In this document: piece after piece, positions 17,601 through 24,984 of the stretch
Layout of the letters: each line of letters starts with the position of its first letter
How positions within the stretch are numbered: the first letter of the stretch is position 1
NCBI GenBank assembly: GCA_037440065.1
Contig: JBBIUV010000015.1
Location: forward strand, 682,001 to 746,000
Length of the DNA: 64,000 nucleotides
Source of the DNA: UBA1563 sp037440065
GTDB lineage: Bacteria; Bacteroidota; Ignavibacteria; Ignavibacteriales; Ignavibacteriaceae
Reading direction: 5' to 3'
Position numbers and translations under genes: made by a program
Notes under the pieces: generated by a model
Seen by the model: only the letters and a program-made list of their open reading frames with translations
The model's database searches: none
What the model was told of the DNA's origin: nothing

Positions 17601-17819
17601 GGGAAGTCATACGATAAAGCGAACGACGAAATGAGGGAACAAATTATTAAAGCGAATGAGGAATTGATTACCCACTCGCTAAAGAAAATAGATGAACTGA
17701 TAAATGAAATAAGTAGTGGAGTTTACCATATTTCCAAACTAGAAAAACGGGAAGAGAAAGTCTGCCGCATGTGTTCCTTTAAAAGTGTCTGCAGAATACA
17801 AGAAATTGAGGTTGGGTGA
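14667..17819 (+). CDS. AddB-like PD-(D/E)XK nuclease
   Basis: A 1050-residue protein resembling the AddB subunit of AddAB helicase-nucleases (double-strand break processing). The N-terminal helicase-like half has VPTNRKVRSLKKE but no Walker A GKT/GKS motif. The C-terminal nuclease has GKIDRID (Asp897) and VYDYKLSG (Asp912, Lys914). Cys748 in AKCPFQFF together with Cys1033, Cys1036 and Cys1042 (CRMC and SVC) forms the iron-sulfur staple of AddB-type nucleases. No AddA/UvrD partner is in the window. Translation is coupled to the CYTH gene. A role in recombination repair is family-based. Confidence 0.87.
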   Translation: MILTNKQTFSDALSRSLDEKILQGKANEILHLVPTNRKVRSLKKEIIDRTPGQAVSILPIETIFTLAEKLFSVDKPLTLASEAASSVLLKKAFQKNKLEYFRSFSKSIPQGSLDRIRSLFSEYKRSGITADFLLKDLANVKGIDKQKLYELATVYKSYSELLRQLELFEIGDVIREVNELSPRETARRFEKLFPSVKNIYTFGYSEFTNPEIEFLKTLSELPGINFYINFDYERNNRGLFAFAGEVKDKLERSGFYSYSLKKKVSKNNFNNYLSSWLFNDKLVEKKSPDTGEIILLPSKDREDEIVQIAKEIKTLLTKKNVSPNEICVAFHLIQNYSGIVRDVFLQYGIPFNLTDRFSLNTFNPVISVINLLEVMTTDFYHKAVFRVFSSDYYKPINASVNDIYQVASKLRIISGYETWITHIDHFLQSEGEADDEILSDKKLLASVKKEIEALYTLLKIFDEPMTLRGFTEKLSAIIHQLDFPIKVLKLSKEKDEENIKSLSTFIEMFTDLFEQLRLEFDDPEERKFPLKYFLNHLKTAVASTRFNVKERPGYGVLVSNFEEIRGLKFNYVFLGGLCDGDLPTRFSPEIFSYESYSDAENKHVTRERYLFYQTLQTHKMSTYLSYPMCEGTKKELAPSSFLLDLKRIIEIKESEEKRNERYIYAFAELGKKAAKLHNTELLLEAANETEKKILAQKFAADKSRREKPFEINEHNGFIIPGSEEVKALLEKYSSDDYSISQLELYAKCPFQFFLKRILKLSPLEEPTEELEPMEMGLLLHAIFEQFMKTVKEKNLDLQLEKEKALKILFAIAHEKIDKLSIHSSLSFWEIEKILGVNGNPNDSLLTLFLENEFSRTDNFKAVYFEIPFGRLQSEDGRRPTSLTLNLNSNAKLRGKIDRIDVNFDGKHFKVYDYKLSGKKPSEEDLQLGISLQIPLYLFAAQQILQNELGEQFLPAAGVIYSLKFNAEDFGRDEVKAIKGKSYDKANDEMREQIIKANEELITHSLKKIDELINEISSGVYHISKLEKREEKVCRMCSFKSVCRIQEIEVG

Positions 17820-17822
17820 TAG

Positions 17823-17893
17823 CACAGTATCCCAAACCTCACTTTTAAACAAATAAATATTAAATTAGCACTACAAAAAAATGAGATACTGTG
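17823..17893 (+). promoter_or_regulatory. Inverted repeat that could mask the metF start codon
   Basis: CACAGTATC (17823-17831) is an exact complement of GATACTGTG (17885-17893), which contains the GTG start of metF. A second, imperfect hairpin (GAGGTTGGG with CCCAAACCTC) overlaps the first arm, so two alternative folds of the leader are possible. Regulation is inferred only from base pairing. Confidence 0.35.
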
Positions 17894-18868
17894 AAAGTAA
17901 TTGAACATCTACAACGTGCAAAAGATCCGTTAATCAGTTTTGAAATTATTCCGCCAAAACGGGGCGGAGATATTAAAAGTCTTTTACAGGTAATTGATGA
18001 TCTGGCAAAATATAATCCTCCGTTCATTGATATTACAAGTCACGGAGCCGAAATTGTTTATGAAGAAACAACAAATGGAATAAAGAAAAAAATTATTAGA
18101 AAGCGCCCGGGTACGCTTGGTATCTGCGCCTTGATACAGAATAAATATAATATCGATGCAGTGCCCCATATTCTTTGCAAAAATTTTACGCGCGAAGAAA
18201 CAGAAGACTTTTTGATCGAACTGAATTACCTTGGTATCGAAAATGTTCTTGCAATCCGCGGCGATGACAGCGGATTTGTAAAACCTGTTCCACACGGAAG
18301 AAGCGCAAATGATTACGCCGTTGACCTGGTCTCGCAAGTAAGCGCAATGAACAGTGGAAAGTATTTGGAAGAGAATCTGTTAGATGCCAAAGCTACCGAT
18401 TTCTGTATCGGAGTTAGCGGTTATCCGGAAAAACATTTTGAGTCGCCAAACTTAAAACTCGACATTAAATATGCGAAGCAGAAAATAGATGCCGGCGCAC
18501 ACTATATTGTTACTCAAATGTTTTACGATAATAAAGTCTATTTTGATTATGTACATGGATGTAAAGAAGATGGTATTGAAGCGCCGATAATTCCCGGTTT
18601 GAAAATTCTTTCGGTTAAATCTCATTTAACAAATATTCCGAGAAACTTTTACATCAATATTCCAAATGAACTGGCTGAAGAAGTAATGGCGGCTAAACCT
18701 GAACATGTTTTGGAAATCGGTGTGAATTGGGCGGCAAAACAAGCGGAAGAATTGTTTAACCGGAACGTGCCGGGTATTCATTTTTATATTATGCAGAACT
18801 CAAAACCGATCAATCTCTTGATGAAAAAATTAAATCTTCAGTTTAAAAAATTGGTTGTAAAAAAATAA
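17891..18868 (+). CDS. metF: Methylenetetrahydrofolate reductase
   Basis: A 325-residue TIM-barrel flavoenzyme that reduces 5,10-methylene-THF to 5-methyl-THF for methionine synthesis. The N-terminus SFEIIPPKRGGD is the family motif. ITSHGAE (usually VT-GAGG), LAIRGDDSG and TQMFYDNKVYFDYV are the folate/FAD-binding segments. The start is GTG at 17891; the nearby ATG at 17881 is in another frame. It is followed one base later by the oxidoreductase gene, so it leads a run of biosynthetic genes. Confidence 0.92.
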   Translation: MKVIEHLQRAKDPLISFEIIPPKRGGDIKSLLQVIDDLAKYNPPFIDITSHGAEIVYEETTNGIKKKIIRKRPGTLGICALIQNKYNIDAVPHILCKNFTREETEDFLIELNYLGIENVLAIRGDDSGFVKPVPHGRSANDYAVDLVSQVSAMNSGKYLEENLLDAKATDFCIGVSGYPEKHFESPNLKLDIKYAKQKIDAGAHYIVTQMFYDNKVYFDYVHGCKEDGIEAPIIPGLKILSVKSHLTNIPRNFYINIPNELAEEVMAAKPEHVLEIGVNWAAKQAEELFNRNVPGIHFYIMQNSKPINLLMKKLNLQFKKLVVKK

Positions 18869-18869
18869 T

Positions 18870-19874
18870 ATGCTTGGAATAACTAAACGAATTTCGAAAA
18901 AATTAAAATGGGGAATTGTCGGTTGTGGGAAATTCACCGAGACGGCGATCCTTCCAACTTTTAATTTGATCCCCAAATCAAAGATCAATGCGATCTTTAG
19001 TAATGATGCAAAACGGGCGAAAGCATTAGCCGAGAAATTTCTTATCCCGAAGGCGTTTAATAATTTCGATGCATTTCTACAATCTGATATCGAAGTAGTT
19101 TACATCGCAAGCGCTAACGCGAATCATTTTGAACAGGTGATCAAAGCAGCGAAAGCAAAAAAACACATTCTCTGCGAAAAACCGATGTCGGTTACTACTG
19201 CGCAAGCTGAAGAAATGGTTCGTGTCTGCAAAGAAAACGGAGTGTTGTTTGCCGTTGATTTTGTATACCGCTTTCATCCTTTGGTAGAAAAGACAAAAGC
19301 TATTATCGACTCTTCATTACTTGGTAAAATTCTTTATATCAACGCGGAGTTTAACATTAATTTGATTCCGCGCGATAACTTCCGCTACAATAAAGAGGCT
19401 GCTGGCGGTGGAGCAATTCGCGATTTAGGAACGCATTTACTTGATTTGATGCGATTTCTCTGTGGAGAGATTGAAGTGATCAGCGGTGTAAACAAAAGTC
19501 TCGAATATAAATCGGAAGTCGAAGATTTTGCTTCAGGAATAGTAAAATTTAAGCGAGGCGGATACGGACATTTTCAAGTAGCTTACTGTGCGCCAAAATC
19601 ATTTAACAGAATTGAAATCATCGGTTCGAAGGGAGCTGTTAGTTTAGACGGATTAATCAGTGCTCGTTACGGTTCTTCAAAGTTGAGTATCCTTTTAGAA
19701 GGTGAAGGGAAAAAAGTTTTCAGGAAAAGAGCGAACAAGCTTTACCGTTTACTAAAATCGGTCACAAAATCTTTTTTGAAAAATGAAATTCCGCTTGTTA
19801 CCGGTGAAGATGGTTTAGTAAATATGAGATTGATGGAAGAGTTTGAAAATAGATGCAGCAGCGCGAAGAGTTAA
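18870..19874 (+). CDS. Gfo/Idh/MocA family oxidoreductase
   Basis: A 334-residue NAD(P)-dependent oxidoreductase. The N-terminal Rossmann motif is GIVGCGKF (about 15-22), the family signature is ILCEKPMSVTTAQAEEMV, and the C-terminal alpha/beta domain has GGGAIRDLGTHLLDLMRFL. Members oxidise sugars, inositols or related polyols; the substrate is not predictable here. It overlaps the class II aldolase gene by 22 bases and follows metF closely, so it is co-transcribed with both. Pairing with an aldolase suggests a sugar or sugar-phosphate pathway, but that is inference. Confidence 0.88.
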   Translation: MLGITKRISKKLKWGIVGCGKFTETAILPTFNLIPKSKINAIFSNDAKRAKALAEKFLIPKAFNNFDAFLQSDIEVVYIASANANHFEQVIKAAKAKKHILCEKPMSVTTAQAEEMVRVCKENGVLFAVDFVYRFHPLVEKTKAIIDSSLLGKILYINAEFNINLIPRDNFRYNKEAAGGGAIRDLGTHLLDLMRFLCGEIEVISGVNKSLEYKSEVEDFASGIVKFKRGGYGHFQVAYCAPKSFNRIEIIGSKGAVSLDGLISARYGSSKLSILLEGEGKKVFRKRANKLYRLLKSVTKSFLKNEIPLVTGEDGLVNMRLMEEFENRCSSAKS

Positions 19875-20509
19875 TCGCATATTGCCATAAGGTTTATGAA
19901 AAGAATTTTGTTTCTGCATACGATGGTAATTTATCTGTAAGAACCTCAAATGGAACAGTTCTTATCACCCGATCGGCGGTTTGCAAAGGGGAAGTAACTG
20001 CAGCTGATATTTTAGAAATAAATATGAGCGGTGAGATAGTTAACGGTTCAGGTAAAATATCAACAGAAAACAAACTCCACCTATTTCTTTACCAAAATAG
20101 AAATGATGTAAAAGCAATTATTCATGCGCATCCGGTATATGCAACTGCTTTTGCCTCGGCAAGAGAATCTTTGGATCGTGCTGTATTCCCGGAAGTTATT
20201 TTAACGTTGGGACGAATTCCCCTATGTAAATATGCAACTCCATCAACCGACGAGTTGCCGGAAAGTTTGAAGAATCACCTCGGTTATGCAAACGTGTTTT
20301 TGCTTGAAAATCATGGAGCAGTTTCGGTCGGTGTGAATATTAAACAATCTTATTACAGAATGGAAAAATTGGAACATACCGCAAAAACAATGTTTATTGC
20401 TAATAAACTTGGAGGTGTAAAAGAACTTCCGAAGTATAAATTAGATGTCCTTTATTCTGTAGCAGAGAAAAGCTATGGAATAAAACTGGATGAAAAGAAC
20501 AAATATTAA
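19853..20509 (+). CDS. Class II aldolase/adducin family protein
   Basis: A 218-residue zinc enzyme of the fuculose-1-phosphate aldolase / ribulose-phosphate epimerase type. It has a GNLSVRTSNG phosphate-binding loop, the zinc ligands His91 and His93 in IIHAHPVYATAF and His154 in LLENHGAV, and an acidic residue in the STENKLHLF helix. The enzyme would cleave a phosphorylated sugar or decarboxylate a related acid. It overlaps the upstream oxidoreductase by 22 bases. The substrate is unknown. Confidence 0.88.
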   Translation: MQQREELIAYCHKVYEKNFVSAYDGNLSVRTSNGTVLITRSAVCKGEVTAADILEINMSGEIVNGSGKISTENKLHLFLYQNRNDVKAIIHAHPVYATAFASARESLDRAVFPEVILTLGRIPLCKYATPSTDELPESLKNHLGYANVFLLENHGAVSVGVNIKQSYYRMEKLEHTAKTMFIANKLGGVKELPKYKLDVLYSVAEKSYGIKLDEKNKY

Positions 20510-20547
20510 AATCAAATATTTAGTGAACAGAATTACAATTTAAAATA

Positions 20548-21549
20548 ATGGAAAAAAAGAAATTACATGTGGCGCTGTTAGTTGGCGGCGCCTCAGCCGA
20601 AAGAGAAGTTTCAAAACATTCAAGCCAAGCTATTTACGCCGCTCTTATAGAACTTGGATACTTAGTAAAATTAATCGATCCGGGTTACGGAGTTCATCAA
20701 CCGGAAAAGCCGGAAGATTTTTTCGGCGATAAAAATTTGTTTCCGGTGGCTTCACGGAATTATCTTGACGCAGTGAATTCATCTTTATTTGACAACGTTG
20801 ATGTAGCTTTTCTCGGTTTACACGGACAATGGGGAGAAGACGGAATTATTCAATCATTGCTTGAATTACGAAATATCAAATATACAGGTTCGGATATTTT
20901 GGCAAGCTCCCTAACGATGGATAAAATGATGTCCAAAATTGTTATGCGGGATCATAATATTCCTGTTCCTAACGGATTTGTGGTCGATAAAAAATATCAC
21001 TTAGATTCAGTTCTTCAAAAGATAAAAAGTGAATTTACATTCCCGCTAATCATTAAACCAAACGACCAAGGTTCAACATTCGGGTTGACGATTTGCGAAA
21101 AAGCAGATGATGTTAAAGGTGCAATAACGCTCTCATTTCAATATTCAAATAAAACATTAATCGAAGAGTTTATTCCGGGAAGAGAATTAACCGTTGGAGT
21201 TTTGGCGGACAATGTTCTTCCTGTGCTTGAGATCCGCCCTAAGCATAATTTATATGATTACGAATGCAAGTACACAAATGGAATGAGTGAGTACATTGTT
21301 CCAGCCGAAATACCTGAGGAGATTGCGATACAAATACAGGAACAAACTGAGCGAGCGTTCGTTTCATTGGGATGCAGGGGTTATGCCCGCGCAGATTTCC
21401 GTTTGAATGACGCGGGTGAGTTTTATTGTTTAGAAATAAATTCCTTACCTGGAATGACAGCCACAAGTTTATTGCCGAAGGCCGCAAAAGCTGTCGGAAT
21501 TTCCTTTCCGCAATTAGTTGAAAAAATTGTAAACCTTGCACTTGCATGA
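20548..21549 (+). CDS. ddl: D-alanine--D-alanine ligase
   Basis: A 333-residue ATP-grasp enzyme that makes the D-Ala-D-Ala dipeptide for peptidoglycan. Visible motifs are the N-terminal GGASAEREVSKHS, GLHGQWGEDGIIQSLLE, the ATP-binding KPNDQGSTFGLT, and the metal-binding EINSLPGMTATSLLPK. It is cytosolic. Its stop overlaps the start of the divIC-like gene (ATGA at 21546-21549), linking wall precursor synthesis to a division gene. Confidence 0.95.
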   Translation: MEKKKLHVALLVGGASAEREVSKHSSQAIYAALIELGYLVKLIDPGYGVHQPEKPEDFFGDKNLFPVASRNYLDAVNSSLFDNVDVAFLGLHGQWGEDGIIQSLLELRNIKYTGSDILASSLTMDKMMSKIVMRDHNIPVPNGFVVDKKYHLDSVLQKIKSEFTFPLIIKPNDQGSTFGLTICEKADDVKGAITLSFQYSNKTLIEEFIPGRELTVGVLADNVLPVLEIRPKHNLYDYECKYTNGMSEYIVPAEIPEEIAIQIQEQTERAFVSLGCRGYARADFRLNDAGEFYCLEINSLPGMTATSLLPKAAKAVGISFPQLVEKIVNLALA

Positions 21550-21842
21550 AGCTAAACTTTTCAAAACAAAAAATTCTTCTAATTCTATTCCTAACAGTAG
21601 CCCTCATCGGATTTACTTATCTCACTTTTAACGAGACCGGAATAATAAAATACGTTAAAGTGAAGAGTGAAGTTGATTCATTAAAAGCCGTTGTGAAAAA
21701 ATTGGAAACAGAGAATAAAATTATTTCTGCTGAAAATGATTCGTTGCAAAAAAAAATTCCTGCGAAGATCGAAAGAGTTGCCCGTGAGAAATATTCGATG
21801 GGGAAGAAAAACGAGATTATAATCAAGATTGAAAAACAATAA
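21546..21842 (+). CDS. Septum formation protein of the FtsB/DivIC family
   Basis: A 98-residue bitopic membrane protein. A short cytoplasmic N-terminus is followed by one transmembrane helix (about 10-29), then a coiled coil with heptads (SLKAVVKKLETENKIISAEN) and the family's terminal stretch ERVAREKYSMGKKNE. FtsB/DivIC proteins join FtsL and FtsQ/DivIB at the division site. Four-base overlap with ddl. The family is certain; whether to call it FtsB or DivIC is not. Confidence 0.88.
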   Translation: MKLNFSKQKILLILFLTVALIGFTYLTFNETGIIKYVKVKSEVDSLKAVVKKLETENKIISAENDSLQKKIPAKIERVAREKYSMGKKNEIIIKIEKQ

Positions 21843-21860
21843 TTAAGCTCTGCCGTAAAA

Positions 21861-23159
21861 TTGAAGAAAGATAAATCCGATTTAAATATTCCCTTAGCTG
21901 AAAGAATGAGACCAGAAAGTATAAATTACTTTTTTGGTCAGGAACATCTTCTTGGAAGGGGAAAGCCAATCCGGCTGATGATTGAATCGGACACACTTTC
22001 TTCCTTTATTTTATGGGGTCCTCCCGGCACAGGAAAAACTACGATTGCAAAATTAATTGCGCTGAACACCAAATCAGATTTCTTCCAAATTAATGCAGTC
22101 TCTTCGGGGGTAAAAGATATTAGAGAAATTATTTCTGCCGCTACAAAGAACCGGGAACATCACAAAAGAACAATTTTATTTATTGATGAAATCCACCGCT
22201 TTAACAAAGCCCAGCAAGATGCTCTGCTTAGCGCTGTTGAATCAGGTCTGTTGACCCTGATCGGTGCGACAACAGAAAATCCCTCGTTTGAAGTGATCTC
22301 AGCATTACGTTCAAGAATGAGAATCTTCACCTTAAAAGAATTAGAAAAAGAAGAACTAGAAAAAATTATTGACTCAGCACTTTTGAAAGATGAAATACTT
22401 TCCAGTATTCCAATAAACAATATGGATAGAAATTTTCTTCTTTTTCTTTCCGGTGGCGATGCGCGTACCATGTTGAATATTCTTGAAGCGGCTGTTCTTC
22501 AGGAAAAAGAAAAAGAAAAAATCGAATTAACGAAAGAAGTTTTTGAAAATGTTATTCAGCAGAAAAATGTTTTGTACGACAAAGATGGTGAAGAACATTT
22601 TAACTTAATTTCTGCGTTTATCAAAAGTATTCGCGGAAGTGATCCCGACGCAGCATTGTATTGGATGGCGAGAATGTTAGCCGGGGGTGAAGACCCACTA
22701 TTTATTGCAAGAAGAATGATTGTGCTTGCTTCTGAAGATATAGGAAATGCTTCACCAAATGCGTTGCTTCTTGCGGAAGCATGTTTCTCCGCCGTTTCAA
22801 AAATCGGAATGCCTGAAGCAAGAATAATTCTTGCGCAGTGTGTAACCTATTTGGCCTCTTCCGTTAAAAGCAATGCTTCTTACATGGCGATAGAAAAAGC
22901 TCTGCAAGATGTTGAGCAAAAACCTTTCTACAAAGTTCCACTCCATTTGCGGAACGCACCAACTGCGTTAATGAAGAAACTCGGCTATGGCAAAGAATAT
23001 AAATATGCGCATGAGTTCAAAAATCATTTTGTGGAAGAAAATTATTTCCCTTTGGAGATGAAAGGAACTCAATATTATTCTCCGACTGATCTTGGACAAG
23101 AAAAGAATTTGAAGGACCGTTTAAAATTGTTGTGGAAGAAATTGAAAAATTATGATTGA
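21861..23159 (+). CDS. rarA: Replication-associated recombination protein RarA (MgsA) AAA+ ATPase
   Basis: 432 residues. The N-terminal PLAERMRPES and GQEHLLG are characteristic of RarA. Walker A is GPPGTGKT (53-60), Walker B LFIDEIHRF (Asp109, Glu110), sensor 1 GATTENP. The C-terminal tetramerisation region contains SDPDAALYWMARMLAGGEDP and RRMIVLASEDIGNA. RarA works at stalled replication forks. The start is TTG at 21861, since the conserved PLAERMRP segment lies before the first in-frame ATG. It is convergent with dprA, with stops three bases apart. Confidence 0.94.
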   Translation: MKKDKSDLNIPLAERMRPESINYFFGQEHLLGRGKPIRLMIESDTLSSFILWGPPGTGKTTIAKLIALNTKSDFFQINAVSSGVKDIREIISAATKNREHHKRTILFIDEIHRFNKAQQDALLSAVESGLLTLIGATTENPSFEVISALRSRMRIFTLKELEKEELEKIIDSALLKDEILSSIPINNMDRNFLLFLSGGDARTMLNILEAAVLQEKEKEKIELTKEVFENVIQQKNVLYDKDGEEHFNLISAFIKSIRGSDPDAALYWMARMLAGGEDPLFIARRMIVLASEDIGNASPNALLLAEACFSAVSKIGMPEARIILAQCVTYLASSVKSNASYMAIEKALQDVEQKPFYKVPLHLRNAPTALMKKLGYGKEYKYAHEFKNHFVEENYFPLEMKGTQYYSPTDLGQEKNLKDRLKLLWKKLKNYD

Positions 23160-23162
23160 CAT

Positions 23163-24281
23163 TTAAGTTACAATAAATATTTTACCCGGGAGCTGTTTTA
23201 TCAATCCCTTAAATTCAAGTGTGAGCAAATTGACCAAACAATCTGAAGTTGAAAGTCCGGTTTGTGCAGCAATATTGTCTATTTGCATTTCTTTATCATC
23301 AAGAACTGTCAGAATTTTTTGTTCAAATAGACTAAGATCAACTTGAGGTTTGGGAATTGTTTTTCCTATTATGGATTTTAATTTTAATTCGAGTTCAATG
23401 AGAATATCTTCCGGAGTTCTTACAAGTTTTCCGCCGCCTTGTTGAATAAGTGTATTTGTTCCTTCAGATTGTTTGATTCCTAAATTTCCCGGAATTGCAA
23501 ATACTTCTCTTCCCTGATCTAACGCAAACTCAGCAGTCTGCAAGGCACCTCCTTGAATTCCAGATTCGATGACAACACAACCAAGACTTAATCCTGAAAT
23601 TATTCTATTTCGCGAAGGGAAGTTTTGTGCGTCGGGTTTTGTATCCAACGGAAATTCACTGATCAAAAGTCCTTGCTCTGGAATTTGTTCGTACAGTTTT
23701 TTATTCTCCGGAGGATAGATAACATTTATCCCACAACCAAGTATGGCAATCGTTCGACCATTTGCCTTTAATGCATATTGATGGGCAACAGAATCAATTC
23801 CTCTTGCTAAACCGCTTGTTATCGTTATTCCCTGTTCAGCTAATTCAGTTGAAAATTTTTCAGCTTGAATTTTACCGTAGGTTGTAGGTTGTCGAGTTCC
23901 AACAATTGCAATTGGGTAATTGTCCCTTTCAGTAAATTCTCCTTTAACATAAAGAATCATCGGTGGATCGTAAATTTTTTTTAGGAGACTTGGATAGGCC
24001 TCATCAAAAAACGAAACAGCAGTTATCCCGTGAGATTGAAGAGCAGAAAATTCTTTTTCAAATTTCGAAAGTGAGGTGTGAAGATTTTTTTTCGCGTTAG
24101 ATAATTTTTTTGAAAGAAAAATTCCGATACCCTCAACATCTGAAAGTGTTTTTAAATCAGCTTCTAAAATATTATCGATGGAATGGAATGATGATAGGAG
24201 ATTCCTAATTTTTACCGGCCCGATTCCGTCTATAGAAAGAAGAAATCTTAGCTGAGCAAATTCTTGAAAAGATGTTCCCAC
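23163..24281 (-). CDS. dprA: DNA processing protein DprA
   Basis: A 372-residue protein. An N-terminal helix-hairpin-helix-like region (SIDGIGPVKIRNLL and DVEGIG) is followed by the Rossmann-like DprA core with GTRQPTTYGKIQAEKF, SGLARGIDSVAHQYAL, GCGINVIYPPENKKLY and SRNRIISGLS. A C-terminal winged-helix domain covers about 310-372. DprA loads RecA on incoming single-stranded DNA in transformation and also exists in non-competent bacteria. The start is GTG. It is the last gene of the minus-strand DUF3098-vertex-dprA operon. Confidence 0.95.
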   Translation of the reverse strand: MGTSFQEFAQLRFLLSIDGIGPVKIRNLLSSFHSIDNILEADLKTLSDVEGIGIFLSKKLSNAKKNLHTSLSKFEKEFSALQSHGITAVSFFDEAYPSLLKKIYDPPMILYVKGEFTERDNYPIAIVGTRQPTTYGKIQAEKFSTELAEQGITITSGLARGIDSVAHQYALKANGRTIAILGCGINVIYPPENKKLYEQIPEQGLLISEFPLDTKPDAQNFPSRNRIISGLSLGCVVIESGIQGGALQTAEFALDQGREVFAIPGNLGIKQSEGTNTLIQQGGGKLVRTPEDILIELELKLKSIIGKTIPKPQVDLSLFEQKILTVLDDKEMQIDNIAAQTGLSTSDCLVNLLTLEFKGLIKQLPGKIFIVT

Positions 24282-24291
24282 CGAAATTCTC

Positions 24292-24570
24292 TTATAAGTT
24301 TGAGTGATCTATCTTATCCACTATGGCGACGATTATTGAATGGACCGGGGCTTTTTTGTTTTTTATAATTTGCTGTACCGCATCACCTTCTTGTACAAGA
24401 AGGACGATATCGTCGATACCAGAATCTATTAAATCAATTGCTACAACATCTTGTTGGCCAATAAAATTTCCCTCAAGATCAATTTGATGAACGACCATTA
24501 ATTTATTCCCGTTCAGGTGTTCATTTTTATGTGTTGAAACAACATTCCCTTTAACTTTGGCAAGTACCAC
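24292..24570 (-). CDS. Orphan microcompartment vertex protein (EutN/CcmL family)
   Basis: A 92-residue single-domain protein matching the pentameric BMC vertex family: VLAKVKGNVVSTHKNEHLNG, then VHQIDLEGNF, the AIDLIDSGIDDIVLLV core strand (family: D-GAG-GE-VLV) and APVHSIIVAIVD near the end. In classical microcompartments this pentamer caps shell vertices. No hexameric shell gene or encapsulated enzyme is in the window, and it sits between a small membrane protein and dprA. It may be a free-standing pentamer or serve a compartment encoded elsewhere. The start is GTG, one base after the upstream stop. Confidence 0.88.
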   Translation of the reverse strand: MVLAKVKGNVVSTHKNEHLNGNKLMVVHQIDLEGNFIGQQDVVAIDLIDSGIDDIVLLVQEGDAVQQIIKNKKAPVHSIIVAIVDKIDHSNL

Positions 24571-24571
24571 C

Positions 24572-24844
24572 TTACTTTGATTCCTGTTCCGGCTGTTCTT
24601 TCTTTTTTATTAAAATGGAGAGTGGGAATAAAAGAACATAAACAAGAATGAGAATAACGGGAGCCAAATAAAGAGATATCGAACTATTCCACGGTTTTAC
24701 GGAAAGGAAATAATATCCTAAAATGGAAAGGAACAAACCCAATGCTAAGATCAAGTAGTTTATTTTTGACCAATAAATATTAAATGGAGAAGATAATATC
24801 TTTGATACTTTTACGTTTCCTTTTTTCTTAATAGCTTTTGCCAT
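24572..24844 (-). CDS. Small two-helix membrane protein, DUF3098-like
   Basis: 90 residues. A basic N-terminus (first 20 residues, seven Lys) is followed by two transmembrane helices (about 29-48 and 57-79) joined by VKPWNSSISLYLAP, and a charged C-terminal tail. The pattern INYLILALGLFLSILGYYFL, then SLYLAPVILI fits the DUF3098 family of Bacteroidota, whose function is unknown. It is the first gene of the operon with the vertex protein and dprA, preceded by the two-hairpin RNA and terminator. Confidence 0.75.
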   Translation of the reverse strand: MAKAIKKKGNVKVSKILSSPFNIYWSKINYLILALGLFLSILGYYFLSVKPWNSSISLYLAPVILILVYVLLFPLSILIKKKEQPEQESK

Positions 24845-24865
24845 ACATGTCTCTCATAAAAAAGT

Positions 24866-24947
24866 AAAATAAAAACCCAGTGTCGGGGAAAACACTGGGT
24901 TGTCTGTATAATCTTGCAGACCAGGGGAGAAATCTGCAAGAAAGACA
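24866..24947 (-). ncRNA. Candidate small RNA or attenuator leader, two hairpins with C-rich loops
   Basis: Read on the minus strand from the promoter at 24953-24981, a transcript starting near 24947 has hairpin 1 (TCTTGCAGA with TCTGCAAGA, 24941-24912) and hairpin 2 (AACCCAGTGT with ACACTGGGTT, 24901-24874). Hairpin 2 is followed directly by a T tract, so it is an intrinsic terminator. Both loops carry CCCC (CTCCCC and TTCCCC). A CAGTGTC at the extreme 5' end (24950-24944) is complementary to the GACACTG of the terminator 3' arm (with its adjoining loop G), so an alternative fold is possible. Either a roughly 80-base sRNA or a leader controlling the DUF3098-vertex-dprA operon. I do not recognise a named family. 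Confidence 0.6.
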
Positions 24948-24952
24948 CTGAA

Positions 24953-24981
24953 AATATAGAACTTCAAAGGCACATTGTCAA
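24953..24981 (-). promoter_or_regulatory. Strong promoter for the two-hairpin RNA
   Basis: TTGACA (24976-24981), 17 bases, TATATT (24953-24958), read on the minus strand. The -10 region continues as TATATTTT, close to the TAnnTTTG form used by the other promoters here. It lies just past the stop of the small gene at 24985-25233. Confidence 0.7.
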
Positions 24982-24984
24982 TAA

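Noticed and set aside
17820..17890. SAM or other methionine-type riboswitch before metF
   Set aside because: The leader is only about 70 bases, with no conserved SAM-I/II cores; only short inverted repeats are present.
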